This document shows, one piece after another, positions 10,686 to 22,212 of a stretch of DNA of 64,000 nt. Both the position numbers and the translations under genes were made by a program. Origin of the DNA: Chamaelirium japonicum (lineage: Eukaryota > Streptophyta > Magnoliopsida > Liliales > Melanthiaceae); contig OX393549.1 in the NCBI GenBank assembly GCA_947650365.1, positions 19,387,532 through 19,451,531 on the forward strand. The letters are read 5' to 3'. The notes below the pieces were generated by a model. That model made no database searches. It worked only from the letters and a program-made list of their open reading frames with translations, and was not told the DNA's origin. How positions within the stretch are numbered: position 1 is the first letter of the stretch; the number at the start of each line of letters is the position of its first letter.

Positions 10686-12177
10686 AAACTTGTTGGAATT
10701 AGGTTCCGCTAATCAGAGTCGCAGCGGAAGCAAAAGAAAGATCCGAAGATCATACGGTGTATGTTTCATTACAATTCGTGATACAAAACAATCTACATGC
10801 AAATCAATGATCTTAGCATATGTGCGGACACCCTAGAGGCATACTATACGATCTACGGAAGACATGCATGCATCTACTTAGGTGTTTAGATTCATCATAC
10901 CTTATGGATCTATGATCCGGAGATTACGGAACGATGAAGAACCACACTTGAATCGCAAGGGAAACTGTCGGATAGCACCTTGTCCTTTGCGAATTGAAGA
11001 ATCCTCGAAATCCCGTCTCTGAGTGCAAGGATTTCGAGCCGACGGAAGAATCCATTACGAAGACGATGGCGAGCCTCGAGATTTTCTCCTCCTTTTTCTC
11101 CTTTCTTCCTTCTCCTTCCTTCCTCTTCCTTCTCCCTTCTTCTTCCTCTCTTTTCCTTGGCCGAAACCACAAAGGAGGAGCACAAAGGGTCGGATTTTTG
11201 GAGGGGAGGGAGTAGAACCATTGGGGCTGGCCCTCCCCTCCCTATTTCCTTTATAGGGCCGGTCTCCCATGGCTCCAAGGAGCCTAGGGCCGGCCCCTAG
11301 GTGGATAGGGATGAGGGGGGGTCGGATTTAGGTCTTCCGGGTGTAACACCTGTGGTGTTAGATTTGAGGATAATAGAAATCCTCAATGGCTAGTTTCGTC
11401 TTTTTGCAGCCAGACTTTTTCTTTGGGCTTTTTCCCAATAAATGGATCGTAAACCTATGAGATGTTTTACGTTCACATTCTCCGTAACTTCGAGCATGTC
11501 ACGATGGTGCGTTCCGTGCAACGATCATGTGTATGCGCAGCCAGTTTCGGCAGCCCGACAGGTAAACCCTAGAAAAACGATAATTTGTCGATAGTTGTAG
11601 CTGTTTTGTTTTTTGCAAAAGATCGGATGATCGTATCGTAACGAAACAAGATACGTTAGATGAGGCTCTGAGAGAGCCTTCCAATGAGCCTGAGTTAGGG
11701 TCAATCCGACACCCGGGTGAATAGTTATTGCTATTTTGAGTTTTGGAGTCTTTCCTTCTTTTCGGGAGATCTAGAAGTCAAAAAATTATGTACCAAGTGC
11801 TGACGCGTTCGCGTTGACGAGACCTTTCTAACGAATCCTCTCGGGCCCTATTCTGACTTCCGGTTTGATAGTTACGGGTGATTATTCTTTTCAGCCCGGT
11901 TGATGGACGAATCGCACCCGGATTCCAACCGAGCCCGGTTCAGGGCTCGGGACCGAGCCCGACCAGCCCTAGAGCCTGCCTCCCGGTCTCCTAACATAAT
12001 TTAGGCTCTCTTGACCTCTCTCCCCAGTTATTAAAATCCGAAATTCGGATGAGAATAATCGGGTAAGATTTTGGGATGATAAACCCCTACCTTTTAGTCC
12101 TTATCCCTTCCCCCTTATTAGGAAACCTTAACCAACCCTATCCCACGTCCCTCCTTATCACAGCCTCCCCCTTTTTT

Positions 12178-12187
12178 CTATAAATAG
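12178..12187 (+). promoter_or_regulatory. TATA box of Tekay-like LTR copy 1
   Basis: CTATAAATAG, followed by a GA-rich leader. It lies about 835 bp from the LTR start; the related LTR at 56200-59645 has TATAAAAC about 775 bp from its start. Confidence 0.55.
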
Positions 12188-14083
12188 AGAGAGAGAGAGG
12201 AACGTGAGAGAACGTGAAAAAAGAGAGAGAGAACGAGAGGAGAGAGAGAGAGAACGGGAGAGAAAAAGAGAGAAAACGGGAGAGAAAGAGAGAGAGAGAT
12301 AGAGAGAGAGATGCAGAGAGAGACAGAGCGAGCGAAGACAGAGAAGGAGGAAAGATCGAGGGAGATGGAGCGCCGACCCGCCCCTCGCCGGAGCCCCGGC
12401 GAGCACGCCGAGACACCCGCAGGTCAGCCCCCTCTCACCCTCACATCCTCCTCTGCGACCCAACCCCGCGACCGCCCTTCCTCCTCCCATGCCGCGGCCC
12501 ACACGGGCGGACACCGCCGCCACCCGAGCCCCCCCCCCGGCGCACCACCACCGGCCGCAATCCCATGCGAGCCCCTCCGGCCGAGCCTCGGGCTCCGACG
12601 GGCGCTCCGGCCACCTCCCACCGTGCCTCCTCCGTAGGGGTGGCGCGGGAGAGGCCGGCCGAGCGCTCGCCGGCGCTCCAGGCCGCCCCTCCCGCCGGCC
12701 GCCGACGCGCAGGAACCCCCCCCCCCCCCCCCCCCCCCCCCCGTGCTGGTTTCGGTCTCGTGGAGAAGAAGGATATGGGGGGGGGGGGTAGTTTTGTATT
12801 TTCCCATGTTTTAATTAACTGCAGACCCGACCCGACTGCACAGCAACCCGACCCGACTACACAGCAGACCCACAGACCCGGCCCAACAGTGAACCGGCCT
12901 GGTTCACCTGAACCAGACCCGTAAACCGTCTAGAATTGGTTCGACTGCCATTTCTCCGTCCGAACTCGGAATTGGACGAAACCAGCGCCATTTCGACCGG
13001 CTCGGAAATTCCTACCTATTGGTCATAGTCTAGAATAGTAATTGTACTGTTTAATACCCCGTTTTATCCTTCGACCCGATATTATCGCGGTACCGTGGTT
13101 TGACCGCCGTTTCATCGTCCGAACTCGGATTCGTACGAAACCAGCGGCATTGTGCTCAGAACTTTGAGTCCCACCTATTAAACCCAGAATATAACCCTAG
13201 AACCCCTTCTACCCTATTGAACCGATCGTAGACCGGTTTTCACCGGTTTGACCCGAAACCGTTCGACCGAAGTCGGATTCCAGCGAAACTGGAACCATCG
13301 GAAAGGGTTCTTCGAGCCCGATTCGATGAGTAGGTTTAGTTTCTGTTTACTTGATTGGCCTAGTATTGTTTAGGTTTGAGTTCTTTAATCGCACGGATTT
13401 GCATGCTGTCGACTCAATATTGGTCCCCTATCGAGGGTGCCCGACTATCCTTGGCATAGAACCCTCATCGTAGATTCTTTTGTTTTTATCGATAGAGTTG
13501 TGATGCGGAGCTGTGGTTATTATCAGACCTTGATCGTGGTGATCCAGCGGAGACGTATCAGAAGCAACTAGCAAGCCGAAGTCGTGTGCGATCGACAACC
13601 AGGTGACATCTACTACCCTTGCGTGGTCTTTAATAGTGGGAAATGAGAATGACTAAGGGTAGGTGTCCATGACACTGCATGCGGGCCCCGCCGGGCATCG
13701 TCGCATGTGGTCAAGTGGACCCCGCCTTGCATGCGGAGTCGCGAGTCCGGCGACGCATGCTTAAAATATTAATAGAATAATAATAATGATTGCTTAATTT
13801 TGATGGTATGGACACCGTAATTAGGGTTCCCTTAAGTTAAATAATAAATTGAATAACTAATAATTATCGGGACCCACCCTCCTGAGAGGAGTATGGCAAC
13901 CCTAGCACACGGGTCACTGGGATGAGTGTCTTATTTCATTTATTTATTATGTCGCATGGGTTGCGAGAGCAGTACGAGACCAGGGGTAAATTGTTGGAAA
14001 TTGTTAAGCATTAAATATACCTTTTGTAGCTTCAGTATATATGTTGAAAGATGTTATGTGAGAATCTACCTGGTTAGAAGGTA

Positions 14084-14427
14084 GGGACCCCGTGTGCGCA
14101 AGGGCCGTGAACCACCCTGCGCGTACAACCGAAGTTAAGTAGGTTAGGGGTCACGGGCAAGGGTTATGGTAAAGCCAATAGGAGGTGCCCTCGAGTAGGG
14201 ATTGGCCTAGCAGCCTTGTCCCGGGGAGTTGAAGTCCCCATAGTAAAGCAAGTTGGGCGGTAGAGCTCCACCGTGAAAGACGGGAAACCCCTTATGATCA
14301 TCTGGGTGACTAGTGCATGGTGTTGGTGGATGCACGGCGAGAGAGTTGGCCCTCTACATCGAAATAAAAGGCCCTATAGTAATGCCCGACCGGGGGCAGG
14401 ATGAACAAAATATCCGGGGTTCACATT
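14084..14427 (+). repeat. Conserved non-coding block in Tekay-like LTR copy 1
   Basis: This block of about 345 bp (GGACCCCGTG ... CCGGGGTTCACATT) is conserved far better than the rest of the LTR in all three long copies (also 41262-41607 and 57079-57420). Its last 85 bp are almost unchanged. Copy 1 has a one-base length difference and stops relative to copy 2, so no shared protein is encoded. Confidence 0.7.
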
Positions 14428-16787
14428 TTGATAGAGTGTGTTTTATCTATATATGAATTTAGAATTGTATGACTGTTTACATGATGACCTTGTGACTTTA
14501 GATAAACGTCTTATTTAATTTGCTGTAGAATATTGATTGGACTTTATGTTAGATAACCTAGTGACAGTAGGAATTGCATATGAATATAGACAACTGATAG
14601 GTTTAGGTATCATTCTGCAAACATTGATCATACTAGAGCTGATAGATCTTATCTTAATTTATTTCGATTAGTTATCTTATATTATTAAAGACTATTAGGA
14701 TGTCACTAGCCATTAATTTGGCTAATCTCCCAATTTTCTATTGGGGGCTACTCTTTCCCACGAGTAGGCTCAGTTGCAGGTCAAGAGGCTCATGAGTAGC
14801 AGTAGGAGTCCAGAGGCAGAGTTAGAGTTGCAGTGTTACCTTTCTGCTTAGTACGTTAATCTTGTAGTCTTTTCTCTTCAGACTTTGTAATTGTATTGGA
14901 ATAAGAGTTTTCATTAGTTAGTTAGTATTCTATGGTTGTAGTTGCAATGGTTCCAGCTGAATTCTTTTGGGTAGGCCTCTCCTCAAGGCCCCAAGCCTAG
15001 GATAGATCATGATGAAAATATAAATGCATATAAATGACTAAATTGATTAACCCTGTAGATAGGAACCCTATACTGGTGCACCTGAGTGTTAGGACGTGGA
15101 TGAGACCACTTGGCTAGCCGTATGAGCCTTGAGTCTCGTGCTCCCTCAGATAGACTCCTGTCAGTATGTAGTGGCACCGACATGTCACTCATACTGAGAG
15201 GATATGACTTTTGAAGGTTGAGCTTGACTAGATAATATCTTCTCTCTGTTGATGATTTCTCTTTCTTTGCTTTTTAATAAAAATGTTTTTCGAAAAATCA
15301 AATTTAAAAGATTCCCCTCTTGTTTCTCCCTCCTTCTTGTTTTTCATATTAGAGAGCGAATAAGCCCTGTGAGAACCCAAATTGGTGGAATCAATTGACC
15401 AGACCCAAAACCCTCTTCTTTTTCTCACCTCACACCCCAGGGATCGGTCTTCAGATTTCTGGGGCGTGACACCGGGTGTCTATCGTGAAGTCCGGACGAA
15501 AACGTCCTTCACGAAAAACGGAAAACTGAAAGTGTGACTGAGTGAGGTGCGCTACTCGGAATCGAGTTCCGTCAGCGCCTGTGAGCTCCTAGAATTATTC
15601 TGCTCAATCTAAGATCTATATTCAATATGTTCTGAGCCATATTTCAGTATTTACCAAAATACCCCTACAGCTCGTAACACATGTGAATTAGGTTCTTTGG
15701 CTCCGGGCTTGCGCTCCATCGCGCTACTTCACATCCAACGTATCCAAATAGGTCGGGGAATAATTCCTATACGCAACGACAGGGTGGAACCTTCAGGGTT
15801 CGGGATCTCTAGCTGCAATCGGATCCCTGATTAACTGTTCCGGTGACACACCGAAAGTTCCGTTAATCAGCCCTAATCCGATTAACCCGCGTAGCCACCC
15901 AGAGTGCGACGCGAGTTGAACTCTAGTGATCCTAAACTTATGTTACTCCCTCGTAACCCTTTTCTCTACTATACTCCGATAATCCTTAGTCCCTCCTATT
16001 ACTGGTGCCATGATACGACTCGGGCGGTGGGGAGCACCGTCAGATCCCGATCGATCATCTGATTAGGGTTTGATGACTTGTCATCTATAACACCACACAC
16101 CTTCCGGTGCTATGCCTAGCATCCGGAATATCGTCAGTCATACTGACAACCACCAGGCCTGGGTTAACTGTGTGGATAGATTGACTCATTAAAATGCACC
16201 CATCCAACACTGGACGTCGGATAACCTGTAGGGATTACATGTCACTCAAGCGCCAGCCGGGTAACCCAATGTACCGTGGTATTGGACTATGGAAGATCCG
16301 CACACGTTGGCACATCATAGCACCACACAACTAGTTGGCCCAGTGAGCATGGTCCCTCAGGGTTAAGGACAGATTATCTATAGTAATAAGACGGTTTCTG
16401 CACCAGTGTCTGAATCACTGAACTGTGCACCGTCTTGGTTCCTGTTCAACACGATCATCGTGCTTGGTCAGGTGAATGGGAATCCCACGTTCCCGTGGTG
16501 GAGACTTCACCACATCCTCTACCTGCCAACAGCTTGTTCTCGGTGAAGCGACCGGCATCACCTAAGCTGTGAACTAGTTCTAGGTCTACACAGAACTGGT
16601 CCACTGGGTCTCCCAAGCATGGATTCTCCATGCGCCTCAGTGGCCTACTGTGTTCCCTAGGGTCTTTTATTATATGAGTATTATCATACACCAGGGTAAT
16701 ATTCTAATTAAAGCAATAACCAAAGTCACCTTTATTAATGTTAATACAGAAAATCCACGCTAAGGACACACGAGCTACAACAAAACT

Positions 16788-17439
16788 CCCACCCCAAGAT
16801 TATGCAAGTGAATCACATGAAGGCCAAAGAATATTTGAAGACATGACAATCCTCGCATGGCTCTAAAATGCTTATTTGAGAGGCGTGAGACGAGTAGGAT
16901 TAGTTTGGGTTACTATATATTGTGTCCCGAATGTCATGTGCTTTCATCGATTTCACCGTTTCATGCTTTTCAAGAACAAACTTGATTATAATGGTTTTAT
17001 TATTAAAGTCTTGGATTTAAAATAAAAATATTTTTTTTATTTTAAAAATGAATTTTATAAGTTAGATTTCCAGTTTCTTCAGTGGACCTACTCTTTCTCA
17101 GTGTTGGTGGACCACACTAGTGGTCCTGACAATCTTCCAGACTCCTATGGAGTGTTTGGCATCATTTTGGAACAATCAATTTCCATTCTAAATTCCATAA
17201 TTTGAAAATAACGGCTAGTTATTGTTCCAGTGGACTAAAAATATCACTTCGGCTATTTCTATACCTGGATCATCAAATTGCATTAGAAATAGTAATCGAT
17301 AATAATAACCTCTTCTGGAAGAGGATTAAGGGGAGCAGTTATTCCACATACTAAACACCCCCCTAGTGTCTGGCATCTGGACAAACAATATGGACTGCTA
17401 GGAAGTGGTCTGGGCCATCATAGATGTCGGAACAAGTGT
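16788..17439. other. Gene-free stretch
   Basis: AT-rich sequence with no reading frame, element end or RNA gene that I could support. Confidence 0.5.
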
Positions 17440-18525
17440 CAAGTTTGTGCTGTAGATACCTTCTCGCCCCAAAACCTGGGTCGTCAGGGGAGGTCCACAA
17501 GAAGGTATTTAAGCACATCATTGCCTAGCCCTTAGCCGATGTCGGCAGTGGCGGACCCAGGATTTTTTCTCAGGGGGGCTTAATTATTAAAAATGAACTA
17601 TAGCCGTTGAAGGCTTCAGCAGGCGGCATGACAATGTCCCTACCCTTCCTTCGATCGCGTAGCAAAAGGCCTATTAGGATTTTGCCTCAAGTTGAGGAGG
17701 ATTTCGATCATCGGAGTCCTTCAAAAATTTGGACTTATAACTGGCCGACTCGATCGGGATGCATGGGTTGTGAATAATAAACCACCGTCAAATTTTTGTT
17801 GGTGGGTGGGTTGTGATTTAATACATACCCCCAAAAACCTATAAATAGGCCCCGATTCCCACTCGATTCTTATTCACTAAGGGTCATGTGATGAACTCTA
17901 AGGGGATGCCACATGCATGGGTGGTGGCAGACAGAGGTGGATGTCGGCCGGCCAATGGTGGGCATCGGTGGCCAACAATGGGTTGTGGCCGGCGAATGGC
18001 GGGGCCGGCCATGGGTCGCCAATACTGGTGGTGGCAGATTCAGTGGCAGATTCAGCGGCATGGCGGTACGTGGACATTGACTGACGGGGAGTGGTGGCCG
18101 GCGGGACGGTGGCGGCTGGTGGTGGCCACCTCCACGTGAAATTGGCAACCAAAAGTTGACAGACAAGTTGGCTATAATTGTTTTTTTGAGTAAATTACAC
18201 TTTACTCCCCCTGATGTTTAGCTAAAAAAACATATAACACCCTTATAGTTAAAAAATAACATTTTGCCCCCCGTCATTTCAGCTACTATCAGATAAAAAA
18301 GAGGAAAACAAGTAGTTGACAAAAGGTGGTGTTGTGCTAACATTTCAAACTTTAGGGAGTGATTTTGAACAAATTAAACTATATGAGAGTTAAGTGTTTT
18401 GAACTAACCTTCAAGGGGCCTAAGTGTAACTTTTTTTTGTTTTTTTCCCCCAAAGTGAGGGGGGGCTTGAGCCCCCCCTGGGCCCAATGTAGGTCCGCCC
18501 CTGGATGTCGGACTAAACCCAACAA
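17440..18525 (-). mobile_element. LTR fragment (Copia or TRIM-like) interrupted by a hAT element
   Basis: In reverse complement the sequence reads AAGGGGGGAT|TGTTGGGTTTAGTCC, a polypurine tract followed by a typical LTR start at 18525. LTR-like sequence resumes left of the hAT element as GACATCGGCTAAGGG, with TTAAATACC downstream. The other end of the LTR is not defined; 17440 is approximate. Confidence 0.45.
17546..18503. mobile_element. Non-autonomous hAT element (958 bp)
   Basis: Inverted ends CAGTGGCGGACCCAGG ... GGTCCGCCCCTG lie between perfect 8 bp duplications GATGTCGG (17538-17545 and 18504-18511). The interior has a TATA-like CCTATAAATAGG near 17840 and a GC-rich segment whose 83-codon frame is tryptophan-rich and shows no family. 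A further foldback-like segment (about 18190-18430) may be nested inside. Confidence 0.85.
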
Positions 18526-18935
18526 TCCCCCCTTCACACGAGACTAGGGTTGAACCTCCCGTTGTGTGCTTTACCCTTTTGTTCATACGAAGCCTCATAC
18601 GATTTGTCTCTTCCACACGCAATAGTCCATAGTGTTGCATTGATTGTTTGTTGAGAACAGGGAGAGGCAGAACCACCTGACATTAATCCAACTCGCATAA
18701 TCCACTCTTAACAACTAAGATGCGAGGATAGAACATACGTGAAGATTAAATTTTTTATCTATTGTAAGTCTAGAATGGTGCCTTCCACCAAGACGATACA
18801 TAGTTCTTTATTGATAGGTCACCATCGCGTGCCGATCCAGGCCCCTCTTCTGGTTTCTCTATGAGGTCATATGAAGCTATGCTCGCGGAAAAGGCTATCT
18901 AATATGTAATCTTTATGTAAAGATTACTTTTATAG
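18526..18935. other. Gene-free stretch
   Basis: Could be the internal region of the retroelement whose LTR starts at 18525, but no coding similarity is visible. Confidence 0.4.
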
Positions 18936-18944
18936 TCTACAACT

Positions 18945-19112
18945 GAGTTCAGATTTCTTACCGTCGGTCGCCCAGGTCGGTGAGCCTGTGCGCATCACAG
19001 CCGCACGATTGCAGACAACCCGAAAGTGAATCATACTCCAGCTGACCAGATGCAGCTGTGATGTGCGCCGGGCCCACCCACCGGGCTGACTTATTGGAGG
19101 AGATCCGAACTC
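18945..19112. mobile_element. Mutator-type foldback MITE, family 1, copy A
   Basis: The two arms are inverted copies over about 60 bp (GAGTTCAGATTTCTTACCG versus GAGTTCGGATCTCC), including GCATCACAGC. Nine-base flanks TCTACAACT and TTTACAACT differ at one base. Related to 19475-19553 and 19819-19982. Confidence 0.75.
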
Positions 19113-19474
19113 TTTACAACTTGCTACTCTTTGAGGCCAAAATCCAGTGACATTGAAGAATAGAAGATCTTTAATCCCAAGTTTCCAAATTCTGTGACAA
19201 AATAAGAAAGATGAAATGCATTGGGGACATTCATGTCTTTTCCCAATGCATAGTTGTGAAGCTCAATACGAACAGCTATATATCCTTGTTTTTTTAAAAA
19301 TAAGAATACAAAAGTTAAGGATGAAGTGGTCTTTTTTGCCCCTCATATAAAAAATTTGAAAGAGAGTTGCACTCAACAAAATTGGCCGGAGAATACCTCC
19401 CCCTACCCCTGCAAACACAACAAAAGGGTGTAGCATTGGATATATTTTTATCCTTTTTCAAATACATATAAAAC

Positions 19475-19553
19475 GAGTATTGATCTTCTCCCATCGATCG
19501 CCCTGGTCGGTGGGCCCGATGTGAATCACAGCCGTATGCAGTCGGCTGCCCTT
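19475..19553. repeat. Mutator-type foldback MITE, family 1, copy B (truncated)
   Basis: Only the left arm and loop are present (GAGTATTGATCTTCTCCC ... TGCAGTCGGCT). It ends at a junction with GCAAACACAAC(G/A)AAAGG, a sequence also found at 19411, which suggests a local duplication removed the right arm. Confidence 0.65.
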
Positions 19554-19583
19554 GCAAACACAACGAAAGGGGTAGCATTGGGA

Positions 19584-19774
19584 GAACGATTTTGTTCCGA
19601 CCTCCTTAAAGAGGTTGGAGCATTCCCCTCTCTCTCATTGGTTCATTTCAAGAGCTTTTTGGTCATTTCACCATTATAAATAGTGTGAAGTGGCATACAT
19701 ACCTTTGGAATGGACAAATGAGACAAAGAGGGATGCTCCAATCTCTTTAAGGAGGTTGGAACAAAATCGTTCTC
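19584..19774. mobile_element. Mutator-type foldback MITE, family 2
   Basis: Arms of about 45 bp begin GAGAACGATTTTGTTCC on both strands. Nine-base flanks TAGCATTGG (19575-19583) and TAGCATTAG (19775-19783) differ at one base. Non-coding. Confidence 0.8.
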
Positions 19775-19818
19775 TAGCATTAGGGATATTTTTATCTTTT
19801 TCCTAATGTATATAATAC

Positions 19819-19982
19819 GAGTTTGGGTCTTCTCCAGTCGGTCCGCCTGGTCGGTGGGCCCGGTGTGCATCACAGTTGTATATGGTCGGCTAGAGTCCGA
19901 TTCAATGTCGGGTCGTCTGTCAGCGTACGACTGTGATGTGCATGGACCCACCGACCGGGGCCGACATAGAGAATTCGAACTC
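19819..19982. mobile_element. Mutator-type foldback MITE, family 1, copy C
   Basis: Arms GAGTTTGGGTCTTCTCC and the inverse of GAGTTCGAATTCTC, with GTGCATCACAG shared. Nine-base flanks ATATAATAC and ATATAAAAC differ at one base. Confidence 0.75.
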
Positions 19983-19991
19983 ATATAAAAC

Positions 19992-20345
19992 CCAATACAT
20001 ACGGCACACCCTTGCTTTTCAATCAAAATACAGAAAAATCGAGGAGCCCCCCCCCCCCCACAAAAAAAGTTTGCGGATATACAAATTGTTGAATTTGTTA
20101 ATGGGACCAAAGAGAGTGGGGATTGAAAGTTTAAAACCACAAAAGTTGTTGGTTTTATCAAAAGTGGCTGATCAATAGATGATTGAAACTTTATGGGATT
20201 TTTTTCAAAATAATCTTTTGAAATAAAATATTTAAGCAAGTAGTAGCAGACATAAAGTATTAACCATACTAGCGCTATGATAGCCACATGGCAAGTCAAC
20301 ACCGTAAAACAAGCCATGATAATTTTTATCTATTTTCTAAGTCAA
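19992..20345. other. Gene-free stretch
   Basis: Contains a poly-C run (20049-20060). The 224-codon minus-strand frame at 19643-20317 crosses two MITEs and has no domain. Confidence 0.5.
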
Positions 20346-20523
20346 GGTAGAACCCGGTATCTGGGTTACCGGATTTAAATGTGATATTTTAGACACCGAG
20401 TTTAACTGGAGCCCTCTTATATAACGTTCTCACACTTGGCCGTTTTCTCGTTGGACTCCAGGTAAATCCGATATCCATAATATTGGGTTTAAATCTGGTA
20501 ATCCAGATACCGGGTTCTATCTT
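20346..20523. repeat. Foldback element next to the assembly gap
   Basis: TAGAACCCGGTATCTGG at the left is inverted at the right as CCAGATACCGGGTTCTA, with GATTTAAA continuing the arms. The target duplication is not clear. It ends immediately before the palindromic edge of the gap. Confidence 0.55.
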
Positions 20524-20540
20524 AACACGCGATCTAGTGT

Positions 20541-21040
20541 NNNNNNNNNNNNNNNNNNNNNNNNNNNNNNNNNNNNNNNNNNNNNNNNNNNNNNNNNNNN
20601 NNNNNNNNNNNNNNNNNNNNNNNNNNNNNNNNNNNNNNNNNNNNNNNNNNNNNNNNNNNNNNNNNNNNNNNNNNNNNNNNNNNNNNNNNNNNNNNNNNNN
20701 NNNNNNNNNNNNNNNNNNNNNNNNNNNNNNNNNNNNNNNNNNNNNNNNNNNNNNNNNNNNNNNNNNNNNNNNNNNNNNNNNNNNNNNNNNNNNNNNNNNN
20801 NNNNNNNNNNNNNNNNNNNNNNNNNNNNNNNNNNNNNNNNNNNNNNNNNNNNNNNNNNNNNNNNNNNNNNNNNNNNNNNNNNNNNNNNNNNNNNNNNNNN
20901 NNNNNNNNNNNNNNNNNNNNNNNNNNNNNNNNNNNNNNNNNNNNNNNNNNNNNNNNNNNNNNNNNNNNNNNNNNNNNNNNNNNNNNNNNNNNNNNNNNNN
21001 NNNNNNNNNNNNNNNNNNNNNNNNNNNNNNNNNNNNNNNN
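20541..21040. other. Assembly gap, 500 N
   Basis: Exactly 500 N, the usual placeholder for a gap of unknown size. The flanks are perfect inverted copies of each other for 17 bp (20524-20540 and 21041-21057). Reading frames across the gap are meaningless. Confidence 0.98.
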
Positions 21041-21057
21041 ACACTAGATCGCGTGTT

Positions 21058-21967
21058 TGTTGGTACACAAGAGTTCATGCTCAATGGCGAAATCTAAATA
21101 ATATAAAGTTCTCTAAAGAAAAAATAAAATTAGTCAGTTGAGGCTAATAAATGGAGGAGATGCAAAGGGCTGGGCTATAAATAACTAAAAGGAAGGTAAA
21201 AGATATTTGAAATAAAGAGTCGATTTGGTCAAAGGCATTTATTTGTCCATGAACTGAGGAATTATTAATAAGAGATAAAAATAGTACAAGCAAAAAGAAA
21301 ATAATTTGGTCCAAGGCCAATGGTACAAAATACCACAGTTACCAAATCGGGCATTTTTTTTGAAAAAAACGCGTATAAAACGCGTATCGATCTGAAGTTG
21401 TAGCAAACAGGAAAAAAAAGTCATTTTTTTGAAAAAAAAAACGTCTGTGCGTGTTTAAAACAGGAACAACGCGTATAAAACACGTCGGGTTTGGTCCGGG
21501 TTTAACTTGGGTTCGGGTTTTATTTTATTCGTGCTTAATAAACACATATGCTATATGTTTTGAACTTTTGATTACTTAATGTTGGAAAATGACATATATA
21601 CATACTTGGTATAATTTTTACGGTTTTTTTTTCGTTTTTTCCAAAGTTTTCTTTTTTTTTCGTTTTTTCCGTTTTCATCGTATTTTTTCAATTTTTTCCC
21701 TTGCCGTTTTTTCCCCGATTTCCGACTTGGTAACTATGCAAAATACCAGAAAAAGCATTTCATTGAAAAGTCAAAATTTTGAGGCATTGTGATTCCAATT
21801 CATCTGGCATTTGGCCGAATATTATTCTGATAAGTTAGACAACTGTACCTAAGAAAGATACTGAACGTTGTATCAAGTATTATTTTTGTGTGTACCAATA
21901 ATGACAGAAATTCATTCAAGAGACATCTTTTCTAATTCATGTTACCTCGAAGTCCGTTTCGATTTTC
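21058..21967. other. Gene-free stretch
   Basis: AT-rich with poly-T/TTTTTCG motifs at 21620-21720 and AACGCGTATAAAA repeated near 21369 and 21469. No gene is seen. Confidence 0.5.
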
Positions 21968-22212
21968 AGGCCGTGTTTAGCATAGCTTCACCATAAAGGG
22001 CTCTTGGGCTTCGAGCTGTAACAAGAAGCCTGAAGTCAGCTTCCCGCAAAAGTTTCCATGGAAGCATATGCGAAAAGCTGAAAATTGCATAAAAAATAGC
22101 TTCCCACAAAAGCTCGAAGCACAAAAGCCCTTCGGAAAGCTCGTTGAATCAAACCTGTTCCAACTTCCCAATACAGGGGAGTTGTTTTGGAAGCTCATCC
22201 AAACACTACCTT
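21968..22212. repeat. MITE with AGGCCGTGTTT-type ends
   Basis: Left AGGCCGTGTTTAGCATAGCTTC is answered on the right by the inverse of AAGGTAGTGTTTGGATGAGC. The interior is rich in AAAGCT/AGCTTT. Similar GTGTTTGGAT-ended elements are common in plants. No clean target duplication was found. Confidence 0.55.

Larger units (their letters stand above)
11342..15471 (+). mobile_element. Tekay-like Ty3/gypsy solo LTR, copy 1 (4130 bp)
   Basis: Starts TGTAACACC and ends TTTCTGGGGCGTGACA, flanked by identical CCGGG at 11337-11341 and 15472-15476. It is homologous to the solo LTR at 38131-42610 and, inverted, to the LTR at 56200-59645 that adjoins Ty3 coding sequence; this is what identifies the family. 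No gag or pol lies between its ends, so it is a solo LTR formed by recombination. The GC-rich, proline/arginine-rich frames at 12138-12924 are leader-region composition, not genes. Poly-C at 12717-12742 and poly-G at 12777-12788 lie inside. Confidence 0.88.
10691..16782 (-). mobile_element. Copia-like solo LTR (about 2 kb) split by a nested solo LTR
   Basis: The element begins TGTTGGAATTAGG and ends CTACAACA, with identical 5 bp flanks AAACT at 10686-10690 and 16783-16787. Removing the nested Tekay-like LTR (11342-15471 plus one CCGGG copy) leaves about 1.96 kb with no coding domain and no second LTR, so it is read as a solo LTR. Minus orientation is inferred because the reverse complement ends AACCTAATTCCAACA, as many Copia LTRs do. 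A 78-codon open frame at 16455-16691 (minus) lies inside and shows no known domain. Boundaries are well supported; the Copia assignment is less so. Confidence 0.75.

Noticed and set aside
12138..12924. Overlapping frames of 92-236 codons, proline/arginine-rich
   Set aside because: GC-rich, low-stop leader region of the Tekay-like LTR; no domain and frames on both strands are equally open.
16455..16691. 78-codon minus-strand frame inside the outer solo LTR
   Set aside because: No recognised domain, and non-coding LTRs often hold such frames by chance. Kept only as a note in the LTR entry.
17888..18166. 83-98-codon frames in the hAT element as a captured gene
   Set aside because: Trp/Gly/Arg composition without a domain, open on both strands, short.
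20389..21097. Frames of 183-231 codons composed mainly of X
   Set aside because: They are read across the 500 N gap.
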